Of a stretch of DNA of 64,000 nt, positions 8,554 to 16,598 are shown in pieces. The DNA lies in contig NZ_CP046172.1 of the NCBI RefSeq assembly GCF_011801145.1, forward strand, positions 8,618,001 through 8,682,000, in the 5' to 3' direction. The DNA is from Nocardia arthritidis. GTDB lineage: Bacteria; Actinomycetota; Actinomycetes; Mycobacteriales; Mycobacteriaceae. Numbering within the stretch: position 1 is the stretch's first letter; each line of letters opens with the position of its first letter. Under the pieces are notes generated by a model, which was not told where the DNA came from, ran no database searches, and saw only the letters and a program-made list of their open reading frames with translations. The translations under genes and the position numbers were made by a program.

Positions 8554-10370
8554 GGGGTCACCCCCGACACCGGAGCGGCGAACAGGTATCCATCGGCGCC
8601 GAGGAAGGGCAGTAGTTCCGACACATCCAGCACACCGGGATGACCGGTCAGCATGACGGCCGCTTCCTGCCAGTCGGCGACCGGTGGAGCGAGATGGGCG
8701 ACCGTAGCACCGTTTTCCGCCACCGCGCGCAGTAAAGCGTTGTGCAGGGCGTGATCCGGATCCATCCCGACCCCCGCGGTGGCCTCGGAATCCGTGCCGC
8801 GCACCCACGCGCGCACCAGCCCATTCGAAACCTGCTCGTACGCGGCCGAATTCGGCGGCGTGCCGATATCGGCGAGGGTTTCGAGCAGATAGTCACGCAC
8901 CGGGTGCTGCTCACCGGAAACCGGTTGCCAATCGAGCGAGCCGGGTGGCTCGGCATAGGCGGACGCGACACCCATCCGGTACCACGCCTCGGCCGCGGAC
9001 CAACCGGCCCCGAAGACCCACCCCCGCGCCGGATGATCGGTGAGCTCGGCGATCCGGGATGCCTGCCATTCCAATGCGTACAGCACGGCCTGATTTCGCG
9101 CCTCACGCGCCGAAATAGCCTGGCAGTGAATCTCTTTCGTACGCGGATAGGCGGCCGTGGAGTCCGGATCGGCGACCGTGCAGCTGCTCGCCGAAAGCGG
9201 CAACTGACCCGCGTCCGCCTCGCCGACCGAATACAGCGGCCCGGTGATCGAATCGGTCCACCGGGTGGTGACCTCGACGATCCGGTCCGAAACCCCGATC
9301 AGCTCCACCGGATCGTCGGCCGCCGGAATGTCGAGGCGCACCGGTTCACCGCGCAGCGCGGCGACGTTCACCGGCCGCGCTGCCGTCATCCGGATATGGC
9401 GGCCGCACAGCGGATGCCTGCGGCCGGTATGCGTACGCACTACGGGCGCAAAGGGTTCCGCCGTGACAACGCTCCCGGCGCCGGTCGCGAGTTCGGCCAA
9501 TTCCGCGAACAGCTGCTGAACCAGATGGAGTGCGCCGATGGTCGCGGGCGCGGGTGCGAGTGCGGCCGGACCGGAATCACCGACCGCCCGCGCGGCGATA
9601 TTGCGGTGCAAGCATTCCCAACACCAGGAGTCGTCCGGGCTCGCGGGTGTGGCCGCCACGAAATCACCGCACCCCCCGAGCACGCCGACAGACTTTCCCG
9701 CGGCCCGCAGACCGGCCTGTAATGCCGCGATCTCCGCCGCATCGCCACGGTCCGTCGCCAGCAGCACCCACCGCGCGTCGCGAAATTTCGTCACCCGACT
9801 CAGCTCATCGAGTTGGAACGCGGATTCGATGGTCTCCCACTGGAATTGCGGATCCCTGGCAACCGCGTCACGCACGGTCTGCGCTATCTCCCGATCCGGC
9901 GTGAGGACGGCCACCTTCGCGATCCCGAAATCGGCCAGCGCACCGACCACACCGCGCAGCGCGACACCATCGCCCGCCACCGCGACGAGCTGTGATCGCA
10001 CGCGCAACAAACGGCTCACCGGACGATCGCCGTGATGTTCGAGAAATGCGAGATGGGTGGCGTATCGCGTGCGCATCCAACCGGGTACCAGCTCCGGCTC
10101 GGCCTCGACCGCGCGGACGAAACCATTGCCCGCCAAGGTTTCCACCAGCTTCGTCACCGAACCGGCCGCACCATCGGAAAGTCCCGCACACAGATCGCCG
10201 ACCGTGCAGGTGCCGTCCAGCCTGGCGAAAACCGCGGCCACCAGGTCATAGGCACCGCCGCCGCGAATCGTGAACGACCCGATGTTATTTCGCAGCCATA
10301 CGCCGTCTTCGTGTCGTACGTAGAACGCGTCGGCCTTCACCTTGAACCGACGAGTATCGGTATTGATCAT
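8550..10370 (-). CDS. nosH: Ocin-ThiF-like leader-binding partner of the cyclodehydratase (NosH-like)
   Basis: A 606-residue E1/ThiF-related protein. The first ~90 residues look like an RRE leader-binding domain (KVKADAFYVRHEDGVWLRNN, then a winged-helix-like stretch). The middle carries a Rossmann-type segment (VAVLTPDREI), CWECLHRN, and a later CGRH. In thiopeptide pathways this partner binds the precursor leader and activates the YcaO enzyme. The ATG at 10370 shares one base with the NosI stop (TGATG), and the gene overlaps NosG by 4 bp, so the three are likely translated together. Confidence 0.87.
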   Translation of the reverse strand: MINTDTRRFKVKADAFYVRHEDGVWLRNNIGSFTIRGGGAYDLVAAVFARLDGTCTVGDLCAGLSDGAAGSVTKLVETLAGNGFVRAVEAEPELVPGWMRTRYATHLAFLEHHGDRPVSRLLRVRSQLVAVAGDGVALRGVVGALADFGIAKVAVLTPDREIAQTVRDAVARDPQFQWETIESAFQLDELSRVTKFRDARWVLLATDRGDAAEIAALQAGLRAAGKSVGVLGGCGDFVAATPASPDDSWCWECLHRNIAARAVGDSGPAALAPAPATIGALHLVQQLFAELAELATGAGSVVTAEPFAPVVRTHTGRRHPLCGRHIRMTAARPVNVAALRGEPVRLDIPAADDPVELIGVSDRIVEVTTRWTDSITGPLYSVGEADAGQLPLSASSCTVADPDSTAAYPRTKEIHCQAISAREARNQAVLYALEWQASRIAELTDHPARGWVFGAGWSAAEAWYRMGVASAYAEPPGSLDWQPVSGEQHPVRDYLLETLADIGTPPNSAAYEQVSNGLVRAWVRGTDSEATAGVGMDPDHALHNALLRAVAENGATVAHLAPPVADWQEAAVMLTGHPGVLDVSELLPFLGADGYLFAAPVSGVTP

Positions 10371-11641
10371 CAAAGTTTCCCGTTGTCGCTGTAGGCAGCA
10401 CCGGCCGCGATCTCATCGATGCATTCGATCCGGGTCGGCCGCTGCGCCTCGGCCAATGCCGCACAATGCGCGTACACGTCTTCGTCGCTCACTCGACCGA
10501 CCACCTTGGCGACCAAGCGTTCCAATCCGGCCGGGGTCCGCTCGACCAGCACCCTGGCGTCCACCACCCCGCGCAGCTCGAGCAGATGCCGTTCGATATC
10601 CCGCGGATACACCAGGACGCCCATGAATTTCTCGCCGCCATCGGCCCGCCCCTGTAAGCAGAGGTTTCCGTCACCGTCGAAGTGGCCGTAGTCGGTACCG
10701 CCGTTACCGGCGGTGAATTCCGCACCCGGGCGCCAGATGTATTCGCAGCAGTCCGGTCCGGCGACCCGGATCATGCCGATGCCATTCGGATCCGGATCGC
10801 TGATCCACACCGCCTTACCGGCGAGCGGCCGACCGACATGTTTGTTGTGGCCGGGTGCCCGATCCACCGAGATCGCGCCGGTTTCCGCCGTACCGTAGAT
10901 ATTGGCCACCGCGACACCGGAAAAGCGCTCGCGAATCAGCTCGACCCGCGACTCGCTGAGGTGTCCGCCGCCCAGGAACAGCGTCACGCCGCGCATATCG
11001 ACCTTTTCGCGCAGGCCCAGACAGGCCGCGGCGGCCAGTGACGGAACGGCCAGGACGAACGCCTCGCCCGCTCGCCGGACCGCGGACCAATCATGCGACG
11101 GAAATACGATCAAGTCCCGGCGGCGCATCAGACTCGGCAGCACCGTCATGAAGAATGCGGCGGAGAACTGCAGCGGCAGGCAGGTGGCCAGGCTGGCGGG
11201 CAGTTCGCCGCCGAATATCGCCTGTTCGTAGTGCAGCGCGATCAGCTCCCACATATCGGCGTGCCCGATCGCGATTTTGGGAACACCGGAGCTGCCCGAG
11301 GTCGCCACACCCCACAGCGGCCGGTCGACCGATTCGAGAAATGGTTGTTCCAACTCGGACAGCGCGGGGGCCAGCTCGCGCACCCCGACACCGATTGTCG
11401 CGGGCGAGGTCCACAGCAGCACGGTGTCCGGCACGGTCGCCACCGCGAAAAGCGAACAGAAAGCCTCGAGACCCCCGGCCGGATCGACCACGTAGGTGCG
11501 CCCCGGTGCGATAACGCCCGACCGCTCGATGCCGCGGCCGAGCAGCGAGTCCCAGCCGGCGAAATCGGCGCCGAAGTGCACGCCCGTCTCGGCGGCCTTT
11601 TCGGGCGCGGTCAGGAAACCAGTAAACGCTGGACGGCCCAT
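10370..11641 (-). CDS. nosI: Acyl-adenylate ligase for 3-methyl-2-indolic acid (NosI-like)
   Basis: A 423-residue ANL-family ligase, shorter than ordinary acyl-CoA synthetases. Visible motifs are the P-loop TSGSSGVPKIAIGH, the A5-type YGTAE, and the A8-like hinge DGGEKFMGVLVYPRDIE. NosI activates 3-methyl-2-indolic acid as its AMP ester and loads it on a carrier. The ATG at 11641 has AAGGA eight bases upstream and lies inside the 3' end of nosK (31-bp overlap); ATG 11650 is a poorer alternative. Loading onto the carrier-like tail of the adjacent NosK protein is an inference. Confidence 0.88.
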   Translation of the reverse strand: MGRPAFTGFLTAPEKAAETGVHFGADFAGWDSLLGRGIERSGVIAPGRTYVVDPAGGLEAFCSLFAVATVPDTVLLWTSPATIGVGVRELAPALSELEQPFLESVDRPLWGVATSGSSGVPKIAIGHADMWELIALHYEQAIFGGELPASLATCLPLQFSAAFFMTVLPSLMRRRDLIVFPSHDWSAVRRAGEAFVLAVPSLAAAACLGLREKVDMRGVTLFLGGGHLSESRVELIRERFSGVAVANIYGTAETGAISVDRAPGHNKHVGRPLAGKAVWISDPDPNGIGMIRVAGPDCCEYIWRPGAEFTAGNGGTDYGHFDGDGNLCLQGRADGGEKFMGVLVYPRDIERHLLELRGVVDARVLVERTPAGLERLVAKVVGRVSDEDVYAHCAALAEAQRPTRIECIDEIAAGAAYSDNGKL

Positions 11642-12465
11642 GCGCCCCATCCTTCGATAGTTTGCGGACGCTCCTCCGGAACGTCCCCGCAAACCCCGTT
11701 GTCTCGCAGATACGCCAGCACGGCCACCGTCTCCAGCGAGTCGAGTCGACGCGTTGATTCGTTCTCCTGCAACAAATTCCGCAATTCGCCGCACAGCCAG
11801 AACTCCTCCAGCGCCGCGGTGAAGTCCGCGGGTTTGTCGTGGCTGGGAATATGTCCCGCTCCGTCGATCACCCGGCCGAACACCCGGGGACCCAACTGCC
11901 GCGCGTTCATCGCGGCGGTGTGCTCGACCGACTTCACCGTGCCATTCGCCAGCAGCACATCGGCGGAAAGGTTTTCGACGTGCAGATATTCGAAAACCCG
12001 CCCGGCATCCGCACTGAAGGCTCGCAGGGTGGCGCGCCACCGATCGCCGTGCAGGCGGGTATAGGTGGCGGCGAGTTCGGGATTGTCCTCGGCCAATTGC
12101 CAGAAGCCGCCGAGCTGGGCGAGCAGCGCATCGCGATGGATACCCGGCGCGAAACCCGAGAGGGCAAGGGAATTCACCAGATCCGGTCGCTCCACAGCGC
12201 ACCGGACCGCGATCGGTCCCCCCGCATAGGATGCCGCGACAACCCGCGCCGGACCGAAACGTTCCAGCAGGGACACCACATATCCGAATGCGTGATCCAT
12301 GTAATTCTCGGCGGCATCCATCGGGCACCGGCCATGGCCGGGCAGATCGACGGGTACTACGTCGTAACGCCCGCGCCAGGCCTCGATCTGCGAACCGAAA
12401 TGCCCATATGCCGTGCCGAGCAGTCCGTGCAACAAGAGCACTCGCGGTCGGCCGCTGCCAGTCAT
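11611..12465 (-). CDS. nosK: Alpha/beta hydrolase-fold indolyl transferase with C-terminal carrier-like domain (NosK-NosJ fusion)
   Basis: Residues 1-225 are an alpha/beta hydrolase: oxyanion region LLHGLLG, a nucleophile elbow AASYAGG (Ser79, with Ala in place of the first Gly of GxSxG), and DGAGH with His205. NosK moves the indolyl group from a carrier to the peptide. The last ~58 residues contain LDSLETVAVLAYLRDNGV, which resembles the DSL motif and second helix of acyl or peptidyl carrier proteins; Ser243 would be the phosphopantetheine site. Nosiheptide uses a separate carrier, NosJ, and no separate carrier gene exists here, so this looks like a NosK-NosJ fusion. GAGGAG is seven bases before the ATG. 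Confidence 0.85.
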   Translation of the reverse strand: MTGSGRPRVLLLHGLLGTAYGHFGSQIEAWRGRYDVVPVDLPGHGRCPMDAAENYMDHAFGYVVSLLERFGPARVVAASYAGGPIAVRCAVERPDLVNSLALSGFAPGIHRDALLAQLGGFWQLAEDNPELAATYTRLHGDRWRATLRAFSADAGRVFEYLHVENLSADVLLANGTVKSVEHTAAMNARQLGPRVFGRVIDGAGHIPSHDKPADFTAALEEFWLCGELRNLLQENESTRRLDSLETVAVLAYLRDNGVCGDVPEERPQTIEGWGAWAVQRLLVS

Positions 12466-12497
12466 GCGGCTACTCCTCTATCTCGGACAATTGCCGG

Positions 12498-13688
12498 TCA
12501 GCCGACCGCGATACGCGCTTTTCCCTTCGCCGGATCGACGAAGTGACCGACCTCGGTGCCCCGTGCCTCGATCCGGCCGAGAATGTGGCGCGGCCGACGC
12601 AGGTCCGCGACCAGGAATTGGGAGGTCTTCTCGTCGTTGCGGGCCGCGGAATCCGCGCGGTACGGCGCGACATCCGGGCTGCCGGGGCTGATCACGCCGG
12701 CCAAGCCGATGGCCTGGTCCTGGAATTCCTCCGGCTCCCTGGTGGTCAGCACCAATCGCTGATCCGGGCAGGTGAACGCGAGCACCGCCATCATCCGCAG
12801 ATAATCCTTGTCGTTGATGCGGGTGGTATCGCGCGAGCTCATCGCGGGACGCATCCGCGGCACGGACAAATCCACCACCGCGCCGCGCTCGCGCAAATGC
12901 GCGGCATGCGCTACCAGGTGCACCAATTCGACGGTGACATCCTCGTGCAACCCGACGAGCACGCCCGGATTGACATAGCGGAAACCGGCGTCCAGCCAAC
13001 GGTCGAACGAAACGACCCGCCGGTCGAAATCGGCCTTCGGCACGCCCATGGACGTTTTCCCCATGAACTTCCGGTAGGAATCGCGATCGTAGGTCTCCTG
13101 GAAGACGCACATGGTGACCGCTTCCTCATGGCCGACCCAATCGGCGAGTACGTCGATCTCGTCCGGCTCCATGCTGCCGATATTGAAGTAGATCCGCTCG
13201 AATCCCATATCGAGCGCGGTGCGCATGGCCCAGCCGATCCGGAAGGCGGTGCTGAGGCGCACATATTTGTCCTCGTACTCACCGGTCAGGAAACCGATGC
13301 CCCGGACGCCCTCGTGCTGGTACAGGATCTCGAGCTGCTGGATGATCTCGTTCCGCCCCGAGAAACGCCGGTCCAACCGCGCGTTGCCCTTGCGCATCGA
13401 GCACATCTTGCATTCCGAATCGCAATGATTGGTCGTATAGAGCGGCACAAAGGTGTGCAGGCGTGGGGTGCGCTGGGCGCAGCGGGCCTCGGCCGCGATG
13501 CGGAGTTCTTCGGTGGTGATCGTTTCGTCCTGCCACAGCGCCAGCGCAACGGCGGCCCTGGACGCCGGAAGTTCGGCATCCATGCCCTGCTCGAAAATTT
13601 TCCGCGTATCGACGGCATTCGCCTCTGCGCGCACCGCTTCGATATCCGGCATCACGAAGTCGGCTGCGCCGGCTGAATTGATATTCAT
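12498..13688 (-). CDS. nosL: Radical SAM tryptophan lyase, 3-methyl-2-indolic acid synthase (NosL-like)
   Basis: A 396-residue radical SAM enzyme with the cluster motif CDSECKMC (Cys89, Cys93, Cys96), followed by GIGFLTGEYEDKYVR and a ThiH-like barrel. NosL cleaves and rearranges L-tryptophan to 3-methyl-2-indolic acid, the precursor of the side-ring bridge of nosiheptide and nocathiacin. Its presence identifies the product as an indolic-acid-bearing series-e thiopeptide. The ATG at 13688 with AAAGGG five bases upstream is preferred over more distal starts. It is the first gene of the leftward operon and diverges from the precursor gene. Confidence 0.93.
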   Translation of the reverse strand: MNINSAGAADFVMPDIEAVRAEANAVDTRKIFEQGMDAELPASRAAVALALWQDETITTEELRIAAEARCAQRTPRLHTFVPLYTTNHCDSECKMCSMRKGNARLDRRFSGRNEIIQQLEILYQHEGVRGIGFLTGEYEDKYVRLSTAFRIGWAMRTALDMGFERIYFNIGSMEPDEIDVLADWVGHEEAVTMCVFQETYDRDSYRKFMGKTSMGVPKADFDRRVVSFDRWLDAGFRYVNPGVLVGLHEDVTVELVHLVAHAAHLRERGAVVDLSVPRMRPAMSSRDTTRINDKDYLRMMAVLAFTCPDQRLVLTTREPEEFQDQAIGLAGVISPGSPDVAPYRADSAARNDEKTSQFLVADLRRPRHILGRIEARGTEVGHFVDPAKGKARIAVG

Positions 13689-14009
13689 TGCGGCCCTTTC
13701 TGACAACGGGGCCTCACCGGCATTTACGGAACTGCCGATCGCGTTCCCCGATTTCTTTTCCAGCAGAGCCGACCATAGCATCACCCGATTCACACTCCGC
13801 CGAATCAACAGCCCACCCACCTGCGGAAATGACCAATTCTGGAGATATCCGATGACACTGATTTATGCCCGCTGGAGCGCGGCTATAGCGACCGTATAGC
13901 GCAATTAAAGGCACCGGCAGCAGTATTGACACGAAACAATGCCCTACCTACGATTTCCAATTGGGGCCGGACCTTCACATATTTACGAAGAGAATTGAGG
14001 TACTCCGTC
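13689..14009 (+). promoter_or_regulatory. Divergent control region between nosL and the precursor gene
   Basis: This 321-bp region separates the leftward operon from the precursor operon and must carry both promoters. On the plus strand a clear promoter is visible (separate entry). On the minus strand I see AT-richer stretches near 13890-13910 but no convincing -35/-10 pair for nosL. A distinct regulator-binding palindrome was not recognised. Confidence 0.6.
13926..13954 (+). promoter_or_regulatory. Sigma70-type promoter for the thiopeptide precursor gene
   Basis: TTGACA at 13926-13931 and TACGAT at 13949-13954 are separated by exactly 17 bp. Transcription would begin near 13961, giving a leader of about 50 nt before the precursor ATG at 14010. 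This is an unusually good consensus promoter for high-GC DNA and fits strong precursor expression. Confidence 0.65.
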
Positions 14010-14159
14010 ATGGAGAACAACCTGCCCGCGCTGGATATCAACGCGCTCGAGATTTCCGAATTCCTGGACGACAGCCGCATGGACGACCGCGATGTGGTCG
14101 CCAAGGTGATGTCCGCATCCTGCACCACTTGTGAGTGCAGCTGCAGCTGCTCGTCGTAA
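14010..14159 (+). CDS. nosM: Thiopeptide precursor peptide, nocathiacin-type core
   Basis: A 49-residue precursor. Residues 1-36 form the acidic leader (LDINALEISEFLDD, ending VAKVMSA) and residues 37-49 are the core SCTTCECSCSCSS. Nosiheptide has SCTTCECCCSCSS; the change at core position 8 from Cys to Ser (Ser44) matches what I recall of nocathiacin, in which the indolic acid is held by an ester rather than a thioester. Expected processing: thiazoles from the five cysteines, dehydration of Ser/Thr, pyridine formation from Ser1 and Ser10, and removal of the last Ser to leave a C-terminal amide. GAGG lies nine bases before the ATG. It is transcribed with nosN, nosO and a methyltransferase. 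Confidence 0.95.
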   Translation: MENNLPALDINALEISEFLDDSRMDDRDVVAKVMSASCTTCECSCSCSS

Positions 14160-14231
14160 ATCGTCCGCTAGGGCCGATCTCCTCGGATTCCGACTTAAAG
14201 CGGTTGAGCAGACCGAGCCTGATGCCTTGAC

Positions 14232-14273
14232 GGCGGCTCCGCGCCCGGCCCCCTTCGACCGCGCGGGGCCGCC
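14232..14273 (+). terminator. Hairpin between precursor and nosN (probable attenuator)
   Basis: A 13-bp stem (14232-14244 with 14261-14273, one G-U pair) closes a 16-nt loop. No U-run follows. It lies 73 bp after the precursor stop and 52 bp before nosN, a common position for a hairpin that ends or protects the short precursor transcript while allowing partial read-through to the enzymes. Confidence 0.5.
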
Positions 14274-14324
14274 CTCATGGATTCCACGATGGATCGACCA
14301 TCCTGGAAGTCGAAAGGAATTCCG

Positions 14325-15557
14325 ATGACGTCCTCCCTGCCCGCGGTCGTGCCGGATCTACCGTCCAGCACCGCGGATCAGCGCATGCTGATGATCTACG
14401 TACACATTCCGTTCTGTCATTCCAAATGCACGTTCTGCGACTGGGTCCAGGCGATTCCGACAAAAGATCTGCTGCGCAAACCCGGCGATTCCGTCCGGCA
14501 GAACTACATAAAAGCGCTGTGCCGGGAGATCACCGAGCGCGGCGCCGCACTGACCGCCGCCGGGAATATCCCCTGCGTCATGTACTGGGGCGGTGGCACG
14601 GCCAGCAGCCTCGAGCCCGAGGAATCCACCGCGATCATGGACGCGATCCGATCGGCGTTCGATCTGAGTTCGGTGCTGGAGGCGACCATCGAGTGCAGTC
14701 CGGACACCGTCGACGAGGCCAAGCTGCGCTTCTACCGCGAGCTGGGATTCAATCGGGTATCCAGCGGCGTGCAATCCTTCGATAACGAACGCCTGCGCAA
14801 ACTCGGCCGCAGGCACTCCGCCGAACAGGCGGACAGAATCGTCTACGCGGCTCGCGAAGCCGGCTTCGATGACGTGACGATCGATATCATGTCGGGCTTT
14901 CCCGACCAAGATATTCCGGAACTGGTCGCGACCGTCGACCGCGCGCTCGAGCTGCCGCTGAGCCACCTTTCGCTGTACTCCTTCCGGCCCACCCCGGGAA
15001 CCTTCATGCGGCGCACCGTGAGCGCCGATGGCAAGCGCGATTACCTGCGCAAGCAGCAGGTGCTGTTCACCGAGGCGCGCAATCGCATCGGCGCCCGGCT
15101 GGAGGAATACGCATCGGGATACTTCGGCAAGGTTTCCCCGTTCGCCGCCATGTATTTTCAGCTCCGGGCCGATACCGTCGGCCTCGGCTCCGGTGCGATC
15201 TCGCTGGTCGATCAGCAGTTCATGATGCACCGTAAAGGGCTGATCCATCAGTACATCGCGGATCCGCTCGGCTTCGATCTGGCGGTGCCCGCCGGTCAGG
15301 ACCGGGTACTGATCTCGTTCATCCAGGCCGGGCTCGCGATGTTCGACGGCATTCTGCGCCAGGAATGGCAGATTTCCACCGGCACCGAATTGGATGAGGT
15401 CCTCACCCGCCCGACCATCGCTCCGCTCATCGAACTGTTGCGCCGCCGCGGGCTGACCGAGGACGACCGGGGAATTCGGCTCGACCCGAAGGTCGCCGGG
15501 CTCACCCTGATCGAGCTCGCCTTCGAAATGGCCATGTCCCAACCGGAAATGGGTTGA
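14325..15557 (+). CDS. nosN: Class C radical SAM methyltransferase (NosN-like, HemN family)
   Basis: A 410-residue HemN-like protein with the motif PFCHSKCTFCDW (Cys31, Cys35, Cys38) and the HemN-type GGGTAS segment. In nosiheptide biosynthesis NosN supplies the extra one-carbon unit at C4 of the indolic acid and closes the side ring to the core glutamate. The ATG at 14325 has AAGGA six bases upstream; an earlier in-frame ATG at 14277 lacks this. It is three bases upstream of nosO and follows the precursor gene after a hairpin. Confidence 0.92.
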   Translation: MTSSLPAVVPDLPSSTADQRMLMIYVHIPFCHSKCTFCDWVQAIPTKDLLRKPGDSVRQNYIKALCREITERGAALTAAGNIPCVMYWGGGTASSLEPEESTAIMDAIRSAFDLSSVLEATIECSPDTVDEAKLRFYRELGFNRVSSGVQSFDNERLRKLGRRHSAEQADRIVYAAREAGFDDVTIDIMSGFPDQDIPELVATVDRALELPLSHLSLYSFRPTPGTFMRRTVSADGKRDYLRKQQVLFTEARNRIGARLEEYASGYFGKVSPFAAMYFQLRADTVGLGSGAISLVDQQFMMHRKGLIHQYIADPLGFDLAVPAGQDRVLISFIQAGLAMFDGILRQEWQISTGTELDEVLTRPTIAPLIELLRRRGLTEDDRGIRLDPKVAGLTLIELAFEMAMSQPEMG

Positions 15558-15560
15558 GCG

Positions 15561-16571
15561 ATGCCTGCGGCTACAGCGGGGTGGACCGAGATCTCGCTCC
15601 TTTCGGTACCGGAATCCGCGCAGTACACGGTGCTGCGCGAGGTGCTCGTACCCTTTCTCGACAGCGCCGTTGGTGATGGCCTTGCCACGCGTGCGCTCTA
15701 TCTCCGTGAATCCGAAGGCCGCGCCACCACCAGATTGGTTGCGCAGCTGGATGTTTCACCGGACGCGGCGGCCGAGATCGAGGCGCGCGCACTCGCGTTG
15801 GCGCATCCCGGGGTAGCGGTCGCCCCGGCCGCGATCGTCCCGCTGGCAGACGGATCGGTCTTCGGCGGGAACGAGCTGCCCGAGATAACCCGCGGCTTCC
15901 TGGCGGACGTACGGCCGACGGTGACGGATGTGCTGCGGCTCGGCGCGGACCGGCGCGACGATCTGGTCACCGCCGCACTCGATCTCATGGTCGCGCATCT
16001 GCCCGCGGTCGCGAATTCGCATGGGCCGGGCGGAGTTCCGCTCAGCTACCTCAGCTTCCGCTCGCATGCGGAGGCCTTCATCGCGACGAGCAGGAATCCC
16101 GATGGCCTCCGTGCAACGCTCGATGACCGATACCGCCAGTCGCACAGCGAGATCGAACAGCGGGTGCTCGAGATCTTCGGACAGCTGGACGGATCCGTAT
16201 CGCCGCTGGCCGCGGCCTGGAGCGCCCGCGTGCGCGCCGCGAAGCCGGATATCATCGCCCGGCTCGAGGCCGGATCCGTTGTGGTGCATACCGAATACGC
16301 ACAGGCGCATCGGCGGGAGCGAACGGACTTCGCCGGCAACGCATTCCACCGGGTGGTCGGCGCATCGGACGGATTGCAGGACTACCTGAGCAACGACCCC
16401 CGCTTCCTCGCGGCCCGGATCCTCACCAGCCTGCTGTATTTGAGCCTGCACACCGTCGGCTTGACGCTGGTGGAGCGGTATTACCTGTGCTACGTGGTCA
16501 GCCGCGCCTGCGAGGCCATATATCGAGTCGATGGCGTCTCGCTCGTCTCCCGGATGACGACCAGCGATTAG
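15561..16571 (+). CDS. nosO: Thiopeptide pyridine synthase ([4+2] cyclase, NosO-like)
   Basis: A 336-residue protein distantly related to the SpaB_C family (TEISLLSVPESAQYTVLREVLVPFL near the start, PLSYLSFRSHAEAF in the middle). In nosiheptide, NosO joins two dehydroalanines to form the central pyridine and releases the leader peptide. Assigned by family resemblance and by its place directly after nosN, three bases from its stop. The second SpaB_C protein in the cluster (1589-2581) sits beside NosE and is the elimination enzyme by position. Confidence 0.85.
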   Translation: MPAATAGWTEISLLSVPESAQYTVLREVLVPFLDSAVGDGLATRALYLRESEGRATTRLVAQLDVSPDAAAEIEARALALAHPGVAVAPAAIVPLADGSVFGGNELPEITRGFLADVRPTVTDVLRLGADRRDDLVTAALDLMVAHLPAVANSHGPGGVPLSYLSFRSHAEAFIATSRNPDGLRATLDDRYRQSHSEIEQRVLEIFGQLDGSVSPLAAAWSARVRAAKPDIIARLEAGSVVVHTEYAQAHRRERTDFAGNAFHRVVGASDGLQDYLSNDPRFLAARILTSLLYLSLHTVGLTLVERYYLCYVVSRACEAIYRVDGVSLVSRMTTSD

Positions 16572-16598
16572 CGCCGATACCTATCCCGGAAGGTTCAC

